A stretch of DNA of 64,000 nucleotides from Halorientalis persicus (GCF_900110215.1 NZ_FOCX01000007.1:1-64000); one strand, 5' to 3'; shown: positions 1 to 8,630, counted from the stretch's first letter. Made by a program: numbers and translations. Notes: generated by a model not told the origin, from the sequence alone.

Positions 1-309
1 GTCACCGCCGACCACGCAAAACATTTCATTTTAGCTGTATGTGAAGAGTTCGAAGATGATTTGATTGTGGTGCTTGATGGAGCACCGTATTTCCAGGCGT
101 CGGCCGTCACGGACCTAGCGGCCCGTGACGACCTCGCCTTCGTGACGCTACCCTCGTATTCACCGGAGTTGAATCCGGTCGAAGAATGCTGGAGACAGCT
201 GCAAAAGGCTCTTAGCAACCGTTTCTTTGACTCGCTCGACGAGCTAACAACAGCGATCGACACCGCTCTCGACAAACTCTCTGTTCCTAAAGTGAGCAAT
301 TACTTCTAG
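1..309 (+). CDS. IS630-family transposase, C-terminal part
   Basis: The frame is open from the first base of the window, so the N-terminus lies outside it. The visible 102 residues are the C-terminal half of a DDE transposase of the IS630/Tc1 type. An LDGAPYF segment carries the second catalytic Asp, and the motif SPELNPVEECW carries the final Glu. The element would cut and paste its own DNA. The sequence just after the stop (about 310-330) may hold its terminal inverted repeat, but one end alone cannot prove this. Whether the transposase is intact cannot be judged here. Confidence 0.85.
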   Translation, partial: VTADHAKHFILAVCEEFEDDLIVVLDGAPYFQASAVTDLAARDDLAFVTLPSYSPELNPVEECWRQLQKALSNRFFDSLDELTTAIDTALDKLSVPKVSNYF

Positions 310-392
310 TGTCTACTATAGTCGCGACAAATGAAATTTGTGAGCAAATGCTCTCCAAGATATAATCGGTATCCGGATATCCAACCGGATCC

Positions 393-818
393 TCAGTCGT
401 TCAGTTTCCGTTCGCCACTCCAAACACACTGCCAGCAGGGGAACTCACCCCGAAGTTCTGGACAATCGCAGTCCGACTCATCGGCATTGTTCTCGCTTGA
501 TTCACTGTTGTGCTCCGGTTCGGAAGCAACCCCACCATCGGCCGCGACGGATTTCGCGTTCACAGCCGCCAGAACAGGGTCGCGAATCGCGACCGCCACA
601 CGATGTTTGCAGCCACCGTCGAACCGTTCGTCGGCCGGGCACGTACACGCCGTCGGCAATCCATCTCGAACAGTTACAACGTACTCGTGCTCGCTCGGAT
701 CGGCGTGACTGCAGTTGCGAACGCGAACACCCTCGGCGACGACCGAGAACTCGAAGGCTTCGTACTGGGCACGCTTTGCGACACGGCTCGAAACGTCGAG
801 TCGTTCCAGTGGATGCAT
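393..818 (-). CDS. SWIM zinc-finger protein (cassette copy 1)
   Basis: A 141-residue haloarchaeal SWIM-domain protein. The motif C58-x-C60-x9-C70-x-H72 is the SWIM zinc-finger signature (family knowledge: nucleic-acid or protein binding). The C-terminus has a second Cys-rich patch (DCDCPEL and PCWQC) that could bind another zinc. A paralogue at 7031-7447 shares both regions. It is the last gene of a TFB, zinc-ribbon, SWIM cassette read leftwards, and has its own hairpin leader upstream. The ATG at 818 directly follows that leader. Its target is unknown; a role with the cassette TFB is inference. Confidence 0.8.
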   Translation of the reverse strand: MHPLERLDVSSRVAKRAQYEAFEFSVVAEGVRVRNCSHADPSEHEYVVTVRDGLPTACTCPADERFDGGCKHRVAVAIRDPVLAAVNAKSVAADGGVASEPEHNSESSENNADESDCDCPELRGEFPCWQCVWSGERKLND

Positions 819-866
819 TCAGATCGAGCACCCGAGAAGGCGCTCACCCACCGGTGCGCCACAAAG
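819..866 (-). promoter_or_regulatory. Three-arm hairpin leader G (before SWIM copy 1)
   Basis: In gene sense, arm 1 (856-860) can pair with the middle arm (839-843), and the middle arm (839-845) can instead pair with arm 3 (826-832, one G-U). The pairings are mutually exclusive. A T-rich TTTGT precedes arm 1, as in most sister leaders, and a GGGTG loop lies between arms 1 and 2. Confidence 0.55.
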
Positions 867-887
867 AACGCACAGGACGACACCCGA

Positions 888-1037
888 TCAGGAAACCTCG
901 TAGCGAACGATGTCCGACCGGCCACAGGTCGGACACGCCTCGCCATCTGGATCTACGGTCGTCCCGCAGTGACGACACTCGTAAACCACCTGCGTGCTCG
1001 CCGTCCCCAGTAACGCCCGGTGGAAGAATCGCTTCAT
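888..1037 (-). CDS. 49-residue zinc-ribbon protein (cassette copy 1)
   Basis: A small gene translated as 49 residues starting MKRFFHRALLGTAS. Two CxxC-type knuckles (C21-x2-C24 and C35-x2-C38) form a zinc ribbon of rubredoxin-like spacing. Its ATG overlaps the TGA of the upstream TFB gene, which suggests translational coupling. A second copy with the same length and layout sits behind the second TFB gene (7546-7695), and this conservation is the main evidence that it is real. The function is unknown; a small partner of TFB or of the SWIM protein is possible. Confidence 0.8.
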   Translation of the reverse strand: MKRFFHRALLGTASTQVVYECRHCGTTVDPDGEACPTCGRSDIVRYEVS

Positions 1038-1972
1038 GCCGACACCCCCAGTCGGTCACGAACGAGTTCACGATTCGACCGCACCGTGGCCGGGCAGACA
1101 TCAGCAGCGTTCGCGAGGGTACGTTGTAGGACTGACTCGCCCTGCTCGGCCGCAGCCACTGCCAGACAGCCCGCCGCGAAGCCGGCTGGGTTTGACCCGC
1201 TGATCAGCCCTGCCGTCTGCGCTCGTTCGGCGAGGTCCCGCGCCAGTCGCCGCGTGTCCGCAGCTACCTCGACGGCCGAGGCCAGTTTCGGGACGAACGC
1301 GACCGGCTGCCGTGGTGGGACGGCCAGTTCCAGTTCTCGCTGCAGGACGCGGTAGGCATTCCGAACCCGACTGCGTTCGACCCGCCCCACCGCGACAACC
1401 TCGTCGAGCGTCCGGGTGTGGCCGTTGCATCGACAGGCCGCGTACACGCAGGCCGTCGCCATCGCCTCGATCGACCGCCCGGGGAGGAGCGACGCCTGCT
1501 GGGCCGTCCGGAAGAGTGTACTCGCCTGCTCTCGGAGACTCCGCTCCAGACCGAGCGCCGACACCATTCTCGCGATCTCCGTACAGCCGTGGCCGAGGTT
1601 CCGTTCCGCCTTGGAACGCCACTTTGCCCGACTGTGCTCGCGTCTGAGCCGGGAGAGTTGCCGTCGCTTCCGGTCGGGGAGGGAATTGCCGTTGGCGTCC
1701 TGGTCACCGCCGATCTCCGTCGACAGCCCCCGATCGTGCCGTACGTTCGTCAGCGGCGCGCCCGTCCGTTCCCGTTCTCGATCGTCCTCCGGGAAGGACC
1801 GCGGACCACGACGGTCGACCCGGGCGGCTTCGATTATCAGTCCGCACTGGTCACACCGTGTTTCGCCGGCCTCGGTGACGACCCGGCCATCGCATTCAGG
1901 ACAGTCGTTCGTCCGCACGCTCCCAGTCGTTTCTTCGTCGACACACGTTTGGTAGATGTCTCTCGTAGCCAT
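1034..1972 (-). CDS. tfb: Transcription initiation factor TFB paralogue (copy 1)
   Basis: A 312-residue TFIIB-like factor that would bridge TBP-bound promoters and RNA polymerase. After a 23-residue N-terminal extension there is a zinc ribbon (C24, C27, C40, C43). A B-finger/linker region with GLSTEIG follows, then two cyclin-like repeats ending in a helix-turn-helix (CPATVRSNRELVRDRL). Haloarchaea often carry several TFBs, and this one is encoded in mobile-looking DNA and is paralogous to 7692-8630. The start at 1972 lies just after a three-arm hairpin leader. The gene is coupled to the zinc-ribbon gene by an ATGA overlap. Confidence 0.92.
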   Translation of the reverse strand: MATRDIYQTCVDEETTGSVRTNDCPECDGRVVTEAGETRCDQCGLIIEAARVDRRGPRSFPEDDRERERTGAPLTNVRHDRGLSTEIGGDQDANGNSLPDRKRRQLSRLRREHSRAKWRSKAERNLGHGCTEIARMVSALGLERSLREQASTLFRTAQQASLLPGRSIEAMATACVYAACRCNGHTRTLDEVVAVGRVERSRVRNAYRVLQRELELAVPPRQPVAFVPKLASAVEVAADTRRLARDLAERAQTAGLISGSNPAGFAAGCLAVAAAEQGESVLQRTLANAADVCPATVRSNRELVRDRLGVSA

Positions 1973-2026
1973 CTCGAATCAGCGCGACCACTGCCTGTGG
2001 CCCCGCACCCCCCGGGGGCCACAACC
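1973..2026 (-). promoter_or_regulatory. Three-arm hairpin leader A (before TFB copy 1)
   Basis: Arm 1 (2015-2022) pairs perfectly with the middle arm (1997-2004). The middle arm (1997-2006) can instead pair with arm 3 (1982-1991) with one mismatch and one G-U. The segment between arm 3 and the ATG reads CTGATTCGAG in gene sense, as in leaders B, C and D. No convincing TATA box is seen upstream. Confidence 0.7.
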
Positions 2027-2166
2027 AAACACGGAGATGCGAGACACTCAGTTGTGTTTGGAGCGACTTTGGCACACACTGTGGGAGGGACGGATCGCCC
2101 CATGAGAATCGTCTAGCTTCAAAACAAATTTAATCCAGACATGAAGAGAGGAAATCAAGGTACGAG

Positions 2167-5100
2167 GTGCGGTCCAACGTGTTACCGCGACCGGAACTCC
2201 CATCTCTCTGGACGACAGCACAGGCACGCTCTTCGGACAAAAGCAAGCAATCCAGCACAGGAACAGGAGCAACTGACCAGCCACTTCCAGCAGTCCCCGA
2301 CGAGCCACAGACACGGCCGTATATCGAGATTCGGCCGACCGATACGCCACTTGATCCCGGGACTGTCGCACACGGCATCGATGTTCTCGTCACGGCGTTG
2401 CAGGAGGCGAGTCAGGATGGGCTCTGGCACACACTCATGGACTCCGTGCAACAACCCCATGTCGAATGGGTCCTCGTCAGTGACGGCCGCTCCGATGCAC
2501 AGATCCGGTATTTCGTCGGCACGGACGACAACGAGTTACTCCCGGACGTCAAACACGTTCTCCGAACGGCGCTCCCGAACTCCTACGAACTTCGGGAGGT
2601 GACCTGGCACCCACGCCAGATATACGAACAACTGCCGGTCGCAGCCACTCCGGAAGATTGCCATCCACATCCGGCGATCACGCCCGCTCGACCGTACGTT
2701 GCCGGCGTCGAGTATTGTGGTCACGCGAAGCGGAGATCTGACTGGCAGGCACCGTTGGCACCATTCGAGGAGATCATCGACAACAGCGAGGCTCCCCAAC
2801 ACCACCGCAACCAGAACCAGCGCGAATCCCGGCGCGTCCCGCTGGCAACTCTAATCGAAACGATGCGCGAGGCCAACGTCCCCGTAATCTATCAAGCGGT
2901 CTGTCGGTCCTACGACGACTGGACGGGCGACCGACGTTCCTACCTCCAGACGCTCCGGGACGACGAGGACTGGCTGATGGACCTCATCAGCCAACGGTCA
3001 CAGGAAGAGAAGCGGGCGTACCAGCCACCCCCCGAGGACCAGGCCCGTATCGACGCAATCAGGACCCGGGACCCAGCGCGGTCGCTGTTGCTCTCGGCAC
3101 GGGCAGTCGTCCTGACGCGAACCGATCCGCCCCTTGCCGACAGCATTGCGCGTGAACTGACCAGCGTCTTCGGCCACGTCGGGACACAGTTTCACGAGGT
3201 CCGCGGCCAGCTCCGGACGGATGACGACCTCCATCCCGCGAACCGCAAGCCACCGGGCGCACAGGTTTTCCACGATCTCGTCGATCGGACAGTTTACCCG
3301 GCGACGTACACCGGTCCCCGGACACGGCTACCGGGTGTCTCAACGACCAGCCGCGGGCTCGTCGTCTGCCCACCGGAACTGCCGAACTTCTGTCTCCTCG
3401 GGGGGCAGGGACTCACACCGGACGGCAAACGGGCCCTCGGGACCCGGGCCCGGGAACGGACTGGTGTGGCGTTGCCCCCACCGGACTTGTTGGCCCACTA
3501 CACGGGCCCGGGGATGTCGCTGTGTATGCCGCTGACCCACGACCGGGATCCATACGGGCAGCCACTCTCGCTCCCCCCAGCGGAGCAGGATCGACACATC
3601 GTCGTCGGCGGTCGTACGGGGGCCGGCAAGTCCATCCTCGTCGAGACGGCGATGCTCACGAACGTCGACGCCACCGCTGGGCTGGACATTCTCATCGACT
3701 CGAAGGGGGGTGGCACCGCCGAGGAGTACCTGCGAGCCCACTACGCCCAGCACGGTGACCTCGACGATGTGCTCTACTTCGACTGTACGGAGGTGTTGCC
3801 GGCGCTGTCGTTTTTCGATATCCGGGCGCTGCTGGACGCTGATGTCCCTCATTCCGAGGCTGCCGCTCGCGTGGCCGGCCAGTACGAGGAGATTCTCCGG
3901 GGGCTGATGGGAGCCGACCGGTACGACCGGGCCGTCGACGCGCCGAAGGTCATTCGCAACCACGTCAAGGCGCTGTTCGATCCCATCCACGGCGACGAGA
4001 CGTTCGGGCACGACGATCTCTATGCATCCTTGCGCCGAACGATGGAGATGGAGGCCCCGCCGACCGTCACCACCGACGGACTGGAGGAGTACTTCGACAA
4101 CTTGGTCGAGCGCGACCGTGAAGTCTTCCAGAAGGTTCTGGGTGGAGCCGTTGGTCGCGTCGACACGATCGCCACCGACGAGCGACTCGCGTCAGTGTTC
4201 AACCACACACCCGGCGAGGGTGACGCGGCGTTCGATTTCGGGGAGTTGCTCGACGAAGATCGCGTCGTCATCTTCGACTTCGGTGGCATGGAGGACCGAA
4301 TGAAGCGGACGCTGACGTTGGTCCTGCTCTCGAACCTCTGGACGGCGCTGAAAGCCCGTGCCGAGGCTGCCGACGCGGCTGCCGACCTCCCACTGGTCAA
4401 CCTCTATCTGGAGGAGGGAGCCGAAGTCGCGGAAACGGAAGTGATGGACACACTGCTGTCACAAGGCCGGTCGTTCGGGCTGTCGGTATTGTTGGGCGTG
4501 CAGTTCCCCGAGCAGTTGAAATCGTCCGATCCCACGACCGAAACCTATCTCGAAGCCCTCAATGAAGTGGCCACGACCGTCGTCGGCAACGTCTCGGTCA
4601 CCGACGACCTCGCTGGGGCACTGGCCACCGAGGACATGGATCCCGAGGCCGTCGCCCGTCGACTCAGTGCGCTCCAGCGCGGGGAGTGGTTCGTTCAGCC
4701 CGCCGCCCCGTTTGGCGAGCCACGGCCGCGGCCGTTCCTCGCGGAATCGCTGGCCCCACCGCCTGGCCACCCGGCCAGTGACCAGCCGTTGACCGCCAGC
4801 GAGGGCCAGGCCTTCGAGAACGCGTTCGAGTCCGCGTGTGACCGGACGCGTAAGACGGCTGGGTTGGCCCACATCGATGCTGGAGCGGTGCCAGCCCCGG
4901 ACACAGAGGAGGAGTCCACGGACCCAACGACCGACCCGAATGCAACAGCAGCAGAGCTCACCGATCCAGACATCCGGCGGGATTCGCTCCTCCCACACAC
5001 CCAGCGACGCCCCGACTGTATCGCGTACGACGCCGACGCCCACACCCTCCGGTGTACGTCCTGTGACAATCGCTACGATCCGACGGTCGACGGTATGCGT

Positions 5101-6003
5101 GATGCCATCGAGTGCTGTCACTCACTGGTCGATGTCGACCGTGATGACATCCCTGTCTGTGAGATCAATCTGAAACTCTCACCCGAGGAGATCGAGGCGT
5201 CGGAGTGGTCGGTGACGCAGTTGCTGTTCCTGCAGGCCGTCTACAACGCACAACAGCTTCGCTTCGACGTACTCGAATACGACATCGTCCGGGATAGCAT
5301 GGTCCGGTTGCGGGAGTACGTCGGCATCGAGTACGACGCTGTTCTGGAGTTGGTCGATGCAGGGATCCTGCGGGACCACGGGAAAGAGCCTCACAAGCTG
5401 TACTCGCTGGCTCCCGACGGTCGCGAAGTTATTGGTGAGAGCTACAGTCGCGGCGTCGAGTTCGGGCACGGGGCCGGCGATCTGGAGGAGTCAGCCCAGC
5501 ACGTCCTGTTGGTTGAGTTGCTCCGTCGGTATTTTGTCGACGAATTCGCGGAAGATTCTGCCTCGGCTGTCGAGCAGGTCGTCCCCTATTACGAACTGCA
5601 GGAGGGGGAGGCCCCAGCCGCATCGTTCATGGGTGATGGCGAAGACACGGCCGAGGTGGAATCGGTCGAACGGCGTCGGCTGGACGTGGCCGGCCTCGAT
5701 GCTGACGGGGAGGTTGTCGTCGTTGGTGAGGCCGAACGGTTGAACAACGACAGCCACGAAGCGATTCCGGCCGATTACGACAAGATGGCTGCCTGTGAGC
5801 CCGAGGAAGCGATCTGGGCGACGCTGACGCGAACGGACGCACACGAAGTGCTGGAGACGTTGAACGATCCCGCTGACGGGGAGCCGAGGGTCGAGAAAAC
5901 GTACAGCAAGAATACGCCGGCACGGGACATCAGAATCGACACGCCGGGAGCGACGGAGATCTACCCGATCAGCTATCTGCGACGGTTGCTTGGAGAGGAG
6001 TGA
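2167..6003 (+). CDS. HerA/VirB4-like ATPase with zinc ribbon and nuclease-like tail
   Basis: A 1278-residue multidomain ATPase. Walker A is GGRTGAGKS at 481-489. A Walker B-like strand, LVNLYLEEGA, lies near 743-752, and a second acidic strand (VVIFDFGGMED) precedes it. Residues 951-984 hold a zinc-binding set (C951, C963, C966, C983/C984), followed by a winged-helix-like stretch. Around 1173-1190, DVAGLDADGEVVVVGEAE resembles the core of a PD-(D/E)xK nuclease. Such ATPases pump or translocate DNA in conjugation-like systems. The GTG at 2167 is the first possible start after a stop at 2131. No relaxase or other transfer gene is visible nearby. Confidence 0.8.
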   Translation: MRSNVLPRPELPSLWTTAQARSSDKSKQSSTGTGATDQPLPAVPDEPQTRPYIEIRPTDTPLDPGTVAHGIDVLVTALQEASQDGLWHTLMDSVQQPHVEWVLVSDGRSDAQIRYFVGTDDNELLPDVKHVLRTALPNSYELREVTWHPRQIYEQLPVAATPEDCHPHPAITPARPYVAGVEYCGHAKRRSDWQAPLAPFEEIIDNSEAPQHHRNQNQRESRRVPLATLIETMREANVPVIYQAVCRSYDDWTGDRRSYLQTLRDDEDWLMDLISQRSQEEKRAYQPPPEDQARIDAIRTRDPARSLLLSARAVVLTRTDPPLADSIARELTSVFGHVGTQFHEVRGQLRTDDDLHPANRKPPGAQVFHDLVDRTVYPATYTGPRTRLPGVSTTSRGLVVCPPELPNFCLLGGQGLTPDGKRALGTRARERTGVALPPPDLLAHYTGPGMSLCMPLTHDRDPYGQPLSLPPAEQDRHIVVGGRTGAGKSILVETAMLTNVDATAGLDILIDSKGGGTAEEYLRAHYAQHGDLDDVLYFDCTEVLPALSFFDIRALLDADVPHSEAAARVAGQYEEILRGLMGADRYDRAVDAPKVIRNHVKALFDPIHGDETFGHDDLYASLRRTMEMEAPPTVTTDGLEEYFDNLVERDREVFQKVLGGAVGRVDTIATDERLASVFNHTPGEGDAAFDFGELLDEDRVVIFDFGGMEDRMKRTLTLVLLSNLWTALKARAEAADAAADLPLVNLYLEEGAEVAETEVMDTLLSQGRSFGLSVLLGVQFPEQLKSSDPTTETYLEALNEVATTVVGNVSVTDDLAGALATEDMDPEAVARRLSALQRGEWFVQPAAPFGEPRPRPFLAESLAPPPGHPASDQPLTASEGQAFENAFESACDRTRKTAGLAHIDAGAVPAPDTEEESTDPTTDPNATAAELTDPDIRRDSLLPHTQRRPDCIAYDADAHTLRCTSCDNRYDPTVDGMRDAIECCHSLVDVDRDDIPVCEINLKLSPEEIEASEWSVTQLLFLQAVYNAQQLRFDVLEYDIVRDSMVRLREYVGIEYDAVLELVDAGILRDHGKEPHKLYSLAPDGREVIGESYSRGVEFGHGAGDLEESAQHVLLVELLRRYFVDEFAEDSASAVEQVVPYYELQEGEAPAASFMGDGEDTAEVESVERRRLDVAGLDADGEVVVVGEAERLNNDSHEAIPADYDKMAACEPEEAIWATLTRTDAHEVLETLNDPADGEPRVEKTYSKNTPARDIRIDTPGATEIYPISYLRRLLGEE

Positions 6004-6056
6004 CCACCAAACCACCAGGGAGGACAGTCACTTGATGGAAACAGCAGTACCGTGGT

Positions 6057-6446
6057 TTAGTTCCGCAGGTTGGTCACGGTCATCAGGTCGGTCAGATATT
6101 CAGTTTCGAAGTCTTCGTCAGCGACGACGAGTTCGGCACCGGTCGAGCGGGCAGTCGCGGCGATCAGGAGATCGCGGACGGACATCTCGTCCCCGCCGTG
6201 CCGGAGTTCGTTCTGGATGCGTGCGGCTTCCATCGCGACGGTTTCGCTCAGGTCGATAGAGCGGACACCACCGATAGACTGGCGGGCGACGTGAGCGGAG
6301 ATGTCGTCTCGCCACATCGCGCCGTTGACGAACTCGTAGATGCAGATAGTCGAGGTGAACCACGGTTCGTTATCATCGAGATACGACACGGCGTCACTCT
6401 CATCGCGCTTGTAGGCAAGAATAGCAGACGTGTCCAGAAACAGCAT
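6057..6446 (-). CDS. vapC: VapC-type PIN-domain toxin
   Basis: A 129-residue PIN-domain protein, expected to be a Mg-dependent endoribonuclease acting on RNA. The N-terminal FLDTSAIL gives the first catalytic Asp (D5), YEFVNG gives the Glu, and the C-terminal SVRDLLIAA plus VVADEDF supply the remaining acidic residues. It starts one base after the stop of the upstream antitoxin gene, the usual antitoxin-first order. Length and motif order are normal for VapC, with no sign of damage. Confidence 0.9.
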   Translation of the reverse strand: MLFLDTSAILAYKRDESDAVSYLDDNEPWFTSTICIYEFVNGAMWRDDISAHVARQSIGGVRSIDLSETVAMEAARIQNELRHGGDEMSVRDLLIAATARSTGAELVVADEDFETEYLTDLMTVTNLRN

Positions 6447-6447
6447 A

Positions 6448-6642
6448 TCAGAAGCTCTCCCGGCTCCGTTCTATGTTCCTCTCGATCTCGTCAAGAGCTT
6501 CGTCGGAGAGGTCGCCCTGTTGGATCGGTTCGTCCTCGCCAGCGATCCGCGTCAGGAACTCGTCCCACGTCTCGTTATCCTGCTTCAGGTTGTCGAGTCG
6601 CTCTTTCGTCGATTCGTCTACCGGGATCGAGGTTCGGCTCAT
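6448..6642 (-). CDS. vapB: VapB-type antitoxin
   Basis: A 64-residue protein beginning MSRTSIPVDESTKERLDNLK, with the short beta strand and two helices of a ribbon-helix-helix DNA-binding N-terminus and an acidic toxin-binding tail. It is expected to neutralise the PIN toxin encoded immediately downstream and to repress the pair. A 15-base dyad lies 4-18 bases before its ATG, inside the probable core promoter, and fits autoregulation. Confidence 0.85.
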   Translation of the reverse strand: MSRTSIPVDESTKERLDNLKQDNETWDEFLTRIAGEDEPIQQGDLSDEALDEIERNIERSRESF

Positions 6643-6645
6643 ACT

Positions 6646-6660
6646 AATTTATTCTAAATT
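6646..6660 (-). promoter_or_regulatory. Dyad and AT-rich core promoter of vapBC
   Basis: AATTTA-TTC-TAAATT is a perfect inverted repeat directly before the vapB ATG. Being AT-rich it may serve as both TATA region and operator. The very short distance implies a leaderless or nearly leaderless transcript. Confidence 0.5.
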
Positions 6661-6684
6661 CATGGTATTGTGTCTTTCGCCGTT

Positions 6685-6732
6685 GACCTCCTCCACCTCC
6701 GTGTGAACGCGGAGGAATCCCGCCACGGGATT
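6685..6732 (-). repeat. Orphan double hairpin, IS605-like end (copy 1)
   Basis: Two adjacent hairpins: CCTCCGTG/CGCGGAGG (6696-6715, loop TGAA) and AATCCCG/CGGGATT (6716-6732). The same pair occurs in opposite orientation at 9550-9592. Double hairpins of this kind are typical of haloarchaeal TnpB-only element ends, but no TnpB gene is present here, so this is probably a relic end. The rest of the gap to 7030 holds no gene. Confidence 0.5.
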
Positions 6733-6820
6733 GGAACAGCGAACTACCGGACCCGGACTCCGAGAGGTCATAATTAAAGTAGCAACATCGATACACCGAA
6801 CCCTGAATGTCTGGAATTGG

Positions 6821-7016
6821 TCGTGGCTGCGCGCGCAGCGGCTGCGAGGGCGAACACCGTGAGGCCTCGGAAGGCGAGCGGGGAACGCGAGGTCTTCGAC
6901 CTCGGTTCGAGCGGGCGATGCCCGCGAGAACGACGTGACCCGCGAGCAGCGAGCACGGAGCGGAGGGTGGGGCGGTGGGTCGTGGGTGGTCTGGTCCACA
7001 GCAAAAAGAAGGGCCA
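6821..7016. repeat. Repeat R, long copy, in gene-free stretch
   Basis: Begins GGTCGTGGCTGC and ends with GCGGAGGGTGGGGCGGTGGG, then a GTCCA..AAAAGAAGGG tail. Matching ends occur at 19679-19761, and the left part alone at 17164-17194. Between the ends lies GC-rich, low-complexity sequence with phrases such as CGCGAGCAGCGAG. It sits just past the stop of SWIM copy 2. No coding signal is seen. Confidence 0.5.
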
Positions 7017-7030
7017 TCGCGAGCAGGGAA

Positions 7031-7447
7031 TTAGTCCGGGAGTTCGCGCCGTCCCGTCCGGACACACTCCCAACACGGGAAGCCGTCCCTGAGCTCGTCG
7101 CAGTCACAATCCTTGTTCTCGTCAGTCACCTCGGACCCATGCCCACCTTCGGTTGCCGTCCCTCCATCCGCTGCAACCGTCCCAGCAACCGCCGCGTCTA
7201 ACACCGGCTCACGGATGGCCACCGCAACCCGATGCTTGCACGCCCCATCGAACCGGGCATCCGCAGGACAGTTACAGTCGGCTGGCAGCCCGTCGTCGAT
7301 CGTCACTAGGTACTCGTGATCGGCCGGGTTTTCGTGACTACAGTTCTGTACCATGATGCCGTCGTCACTGATCGCAAACTCGAAGGCTTCGTACTGGGCT
7401 CGCTTCGCCACTCGGGTCGTGAACTCCAACTGTTCCAGAGGAGTCAT
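7031..7447 (-). CDS. SWIM zinc-finger protein (cassette copy 2)
   Basis: A 138-residue paralogue of 393-818, with the same SWIM signature (CNCPADARFDGACKH) and the same C-terminal Cys-rich patch (DCDCDEL, CWEC). I place the start at the ATG at 7447 (MTPLEQLEF), which aligns with copy 1 (MHPLERLDV) and follows a hairpin leader; a longer frame to 7480 would run through that leader. It is the last gene of the second TFB, zinc-ribbon, SWIM cassette. The function is unknown beyond probable zinc-dependent binding. Confidence 0.8.
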   Translation of the reverse strand: MTPLEQLEFTTRVAKRAQYEAFEFAISDDGIMVQNCSHENPADHEYLVTIDDGLPADCNCPADARFDGACKHRVAVAIREPVLDAAVAGTVAADGGTATEGGHGSEVTDENKDCDCDELRDGFPCWECVRTGRRELPD

Positions 7448-7495
7448 CGAATCAGGGCACTCACGAGAGCGCCCGCCCATCGGGGCGCGCTACAA
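7448..7495 (-). promoter_or_regulatory. Three-arm hairpin leader F (before SWIM copy 2)
   Basis: Arm 1 (7483-7488) pairs with the middle arm (7469-7474). The middle arm (7467-7474) can instead pair with arm 3 (7455-7462, one G-U). The sequence just before the ATG is CTGATTCG, matching leaders A-E. Confidence 0.6.
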
Positions 7496-7545
7496 CCCCA
7501 CGAGTGGCGACCAGATCTTCCACGAGAAGCACGCCCCTGACCGGG

Positions 7546-7695
7546 TCAGGGGATCTCGTAGCGGGCGATCTCCGACGACCCACACTGCGGACACGGCTCA
7601 GCGTCGCCGTCGACTGGCGTCCCGCACCGACAACACTCGAAGACGACTGTCCGCCCCGCTGTACCGAGCAGAACGCGCGACCAGAACCGCCTCAT
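7546..7695 (-). CDS. 49-residue zinc-ribbon protein (cassette copy 2)
   Basis: A 49-residue gene (MRRFWSRVLLGTAGR...), collinear with copy 1 at 888-1037. The zinc knuckles are again at C21/C24 and C35/C38, and the C-terminus ARYEIP matches VRYEVS of copy 1. Its ATG overlaps the stop of the TFB gene (ATGA). Conserved length, position and cysteines in two diverged cassettes argue for selection on the protein. Confidence 0.8.
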   Translation of the reverse strand: MRRFWSRVLLGTAGRTVVFECCRCGTPVDGDAEPCPQCGSSEIARYEIP

Positions 7696-8630
7696 GCCAT
7701 CTCCACTAACCGACCACGAATCTCATCACGGTGCCCCCGGACCGTCGCTGGACAGACGTTGGCCGCCTGGGCCAGATCGGCCTGTTGTACGTTGATCCCG
7801 CGTTGGCCTGCAACGACGGCCAGACAGCCCGCCGCGAACCCAGCCGGATGACAGCCCGACGCCAGGCCACGCTCCTGGGCCCGTTCGGCGAGGTCGGTCG
7901 CAGCACACCGCGTTTCCGGTGGAATATCCAGTGCAGAGGCCAGCTTCGGGACAAACTCCGCCGGCTTCTGTGGAGGTATCTGTAACCCAAGTTCGCGCTG
8001 CAGGACCAGATACGCGTTCCGTACGCGCGATTGGCCAACGCGAGAAACAGCCACGACCTCCTCGATCGTCCGGGTCTGGCGTGCGCACCGACAGGCTGCG
8101 TACACACAGGCCGTTGCCACCGACTCGATGGCCCGCCCGGGGAGCAACCCCGCATCCTGTGCCGTTCGGAACAGCGTCGACGCCTGCTCGCGGATACTCC
8201 GGTCCAGGCCCAGCGCCGCGACCATGCGGGCGATTTCCGTACAACCATGCCCCAGATTCCGCTCGGCTTTCGACTGCCACTTCCCGCGGCGATGCTCACG
8301 TCGTAACCGCGCCAGTCGTCGTCGTTTCCGCGCTGAGAATGTGTTGCCCTGGGTGTCGCGACCACTGCCAATCTCCGTCGAGAGTCCCCGATCGTGGCGC
8401 GCGTTCGTCAGCGGCGCGCCCGTCCGTTCCCGTTCTCGACCGTCTTCCGAGAAGGACCGCGGACCACGACGGTCAACCCGGGCGGCTTCGATGATCAGTC
8501 CGCACTGCCCACAGCGGGTTTCGCCGGCCTCGGTGACGACTCGGCCATCGCATTCAGGACAGTCGGTCGTCGGGACGCTCCCAGTCGTTTCCTCGTCGAC
8601 ACTCGTTCGATAGATGTCTCTCGTCGCCAT
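7692..8630 (-). CDS. tfb: Transcription initiation factor TFB paralogue (copy 2)
   Basis: A 312-residue TFB collinear with 1034-1972 along its whole length. It has the zinc ribbon (C24, C27, C40, C43), linker motif GLSTEIG, two cyclin folds and a C-terminal helix-turn-helix (CPATVRGHRDEIRGRL). The N-terminal domain is almost identical to copy 1, while the second half differs more, especially in the repeat that contacts upstream promoter DNA. This could give the two factors different promoter preference (inference). It is coupled to the zinc-ribbon gene. Confidence 0.92.
   Translation of the reverse strand: MATRDIYRTSVDEETTGSVPTTDCPECDGRVVTEAGETRCGQCGLIIEAARVDRRGPRSFSEDGRERERTGAPLTNARHDRGLSTEIGSGRDTQGNTFSARKRRRLARLRREHRRGKWQSKAERNLGHGCTEIARMVAALGLDRSIREQASTLFRTAQDAGLLPGRAIESVATACVYAACRCARQTRTIEEVVAVSRVGQSRVRNAYLVLQRELGLQIPPQKPAEFVPKLASALDIPPETRCAATDLAERAQERGLASGCHPAGFAAGCLAVVAGQRGINVQQADLAQAANVCPATVRGHRDEIRGRLVEMA

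Noticed and set aside
7031-7480. SWIM copy 2 starting at 7480
   Set aside because: The extra 11 codons fall in the hairpin leader and do not align with copy 1.
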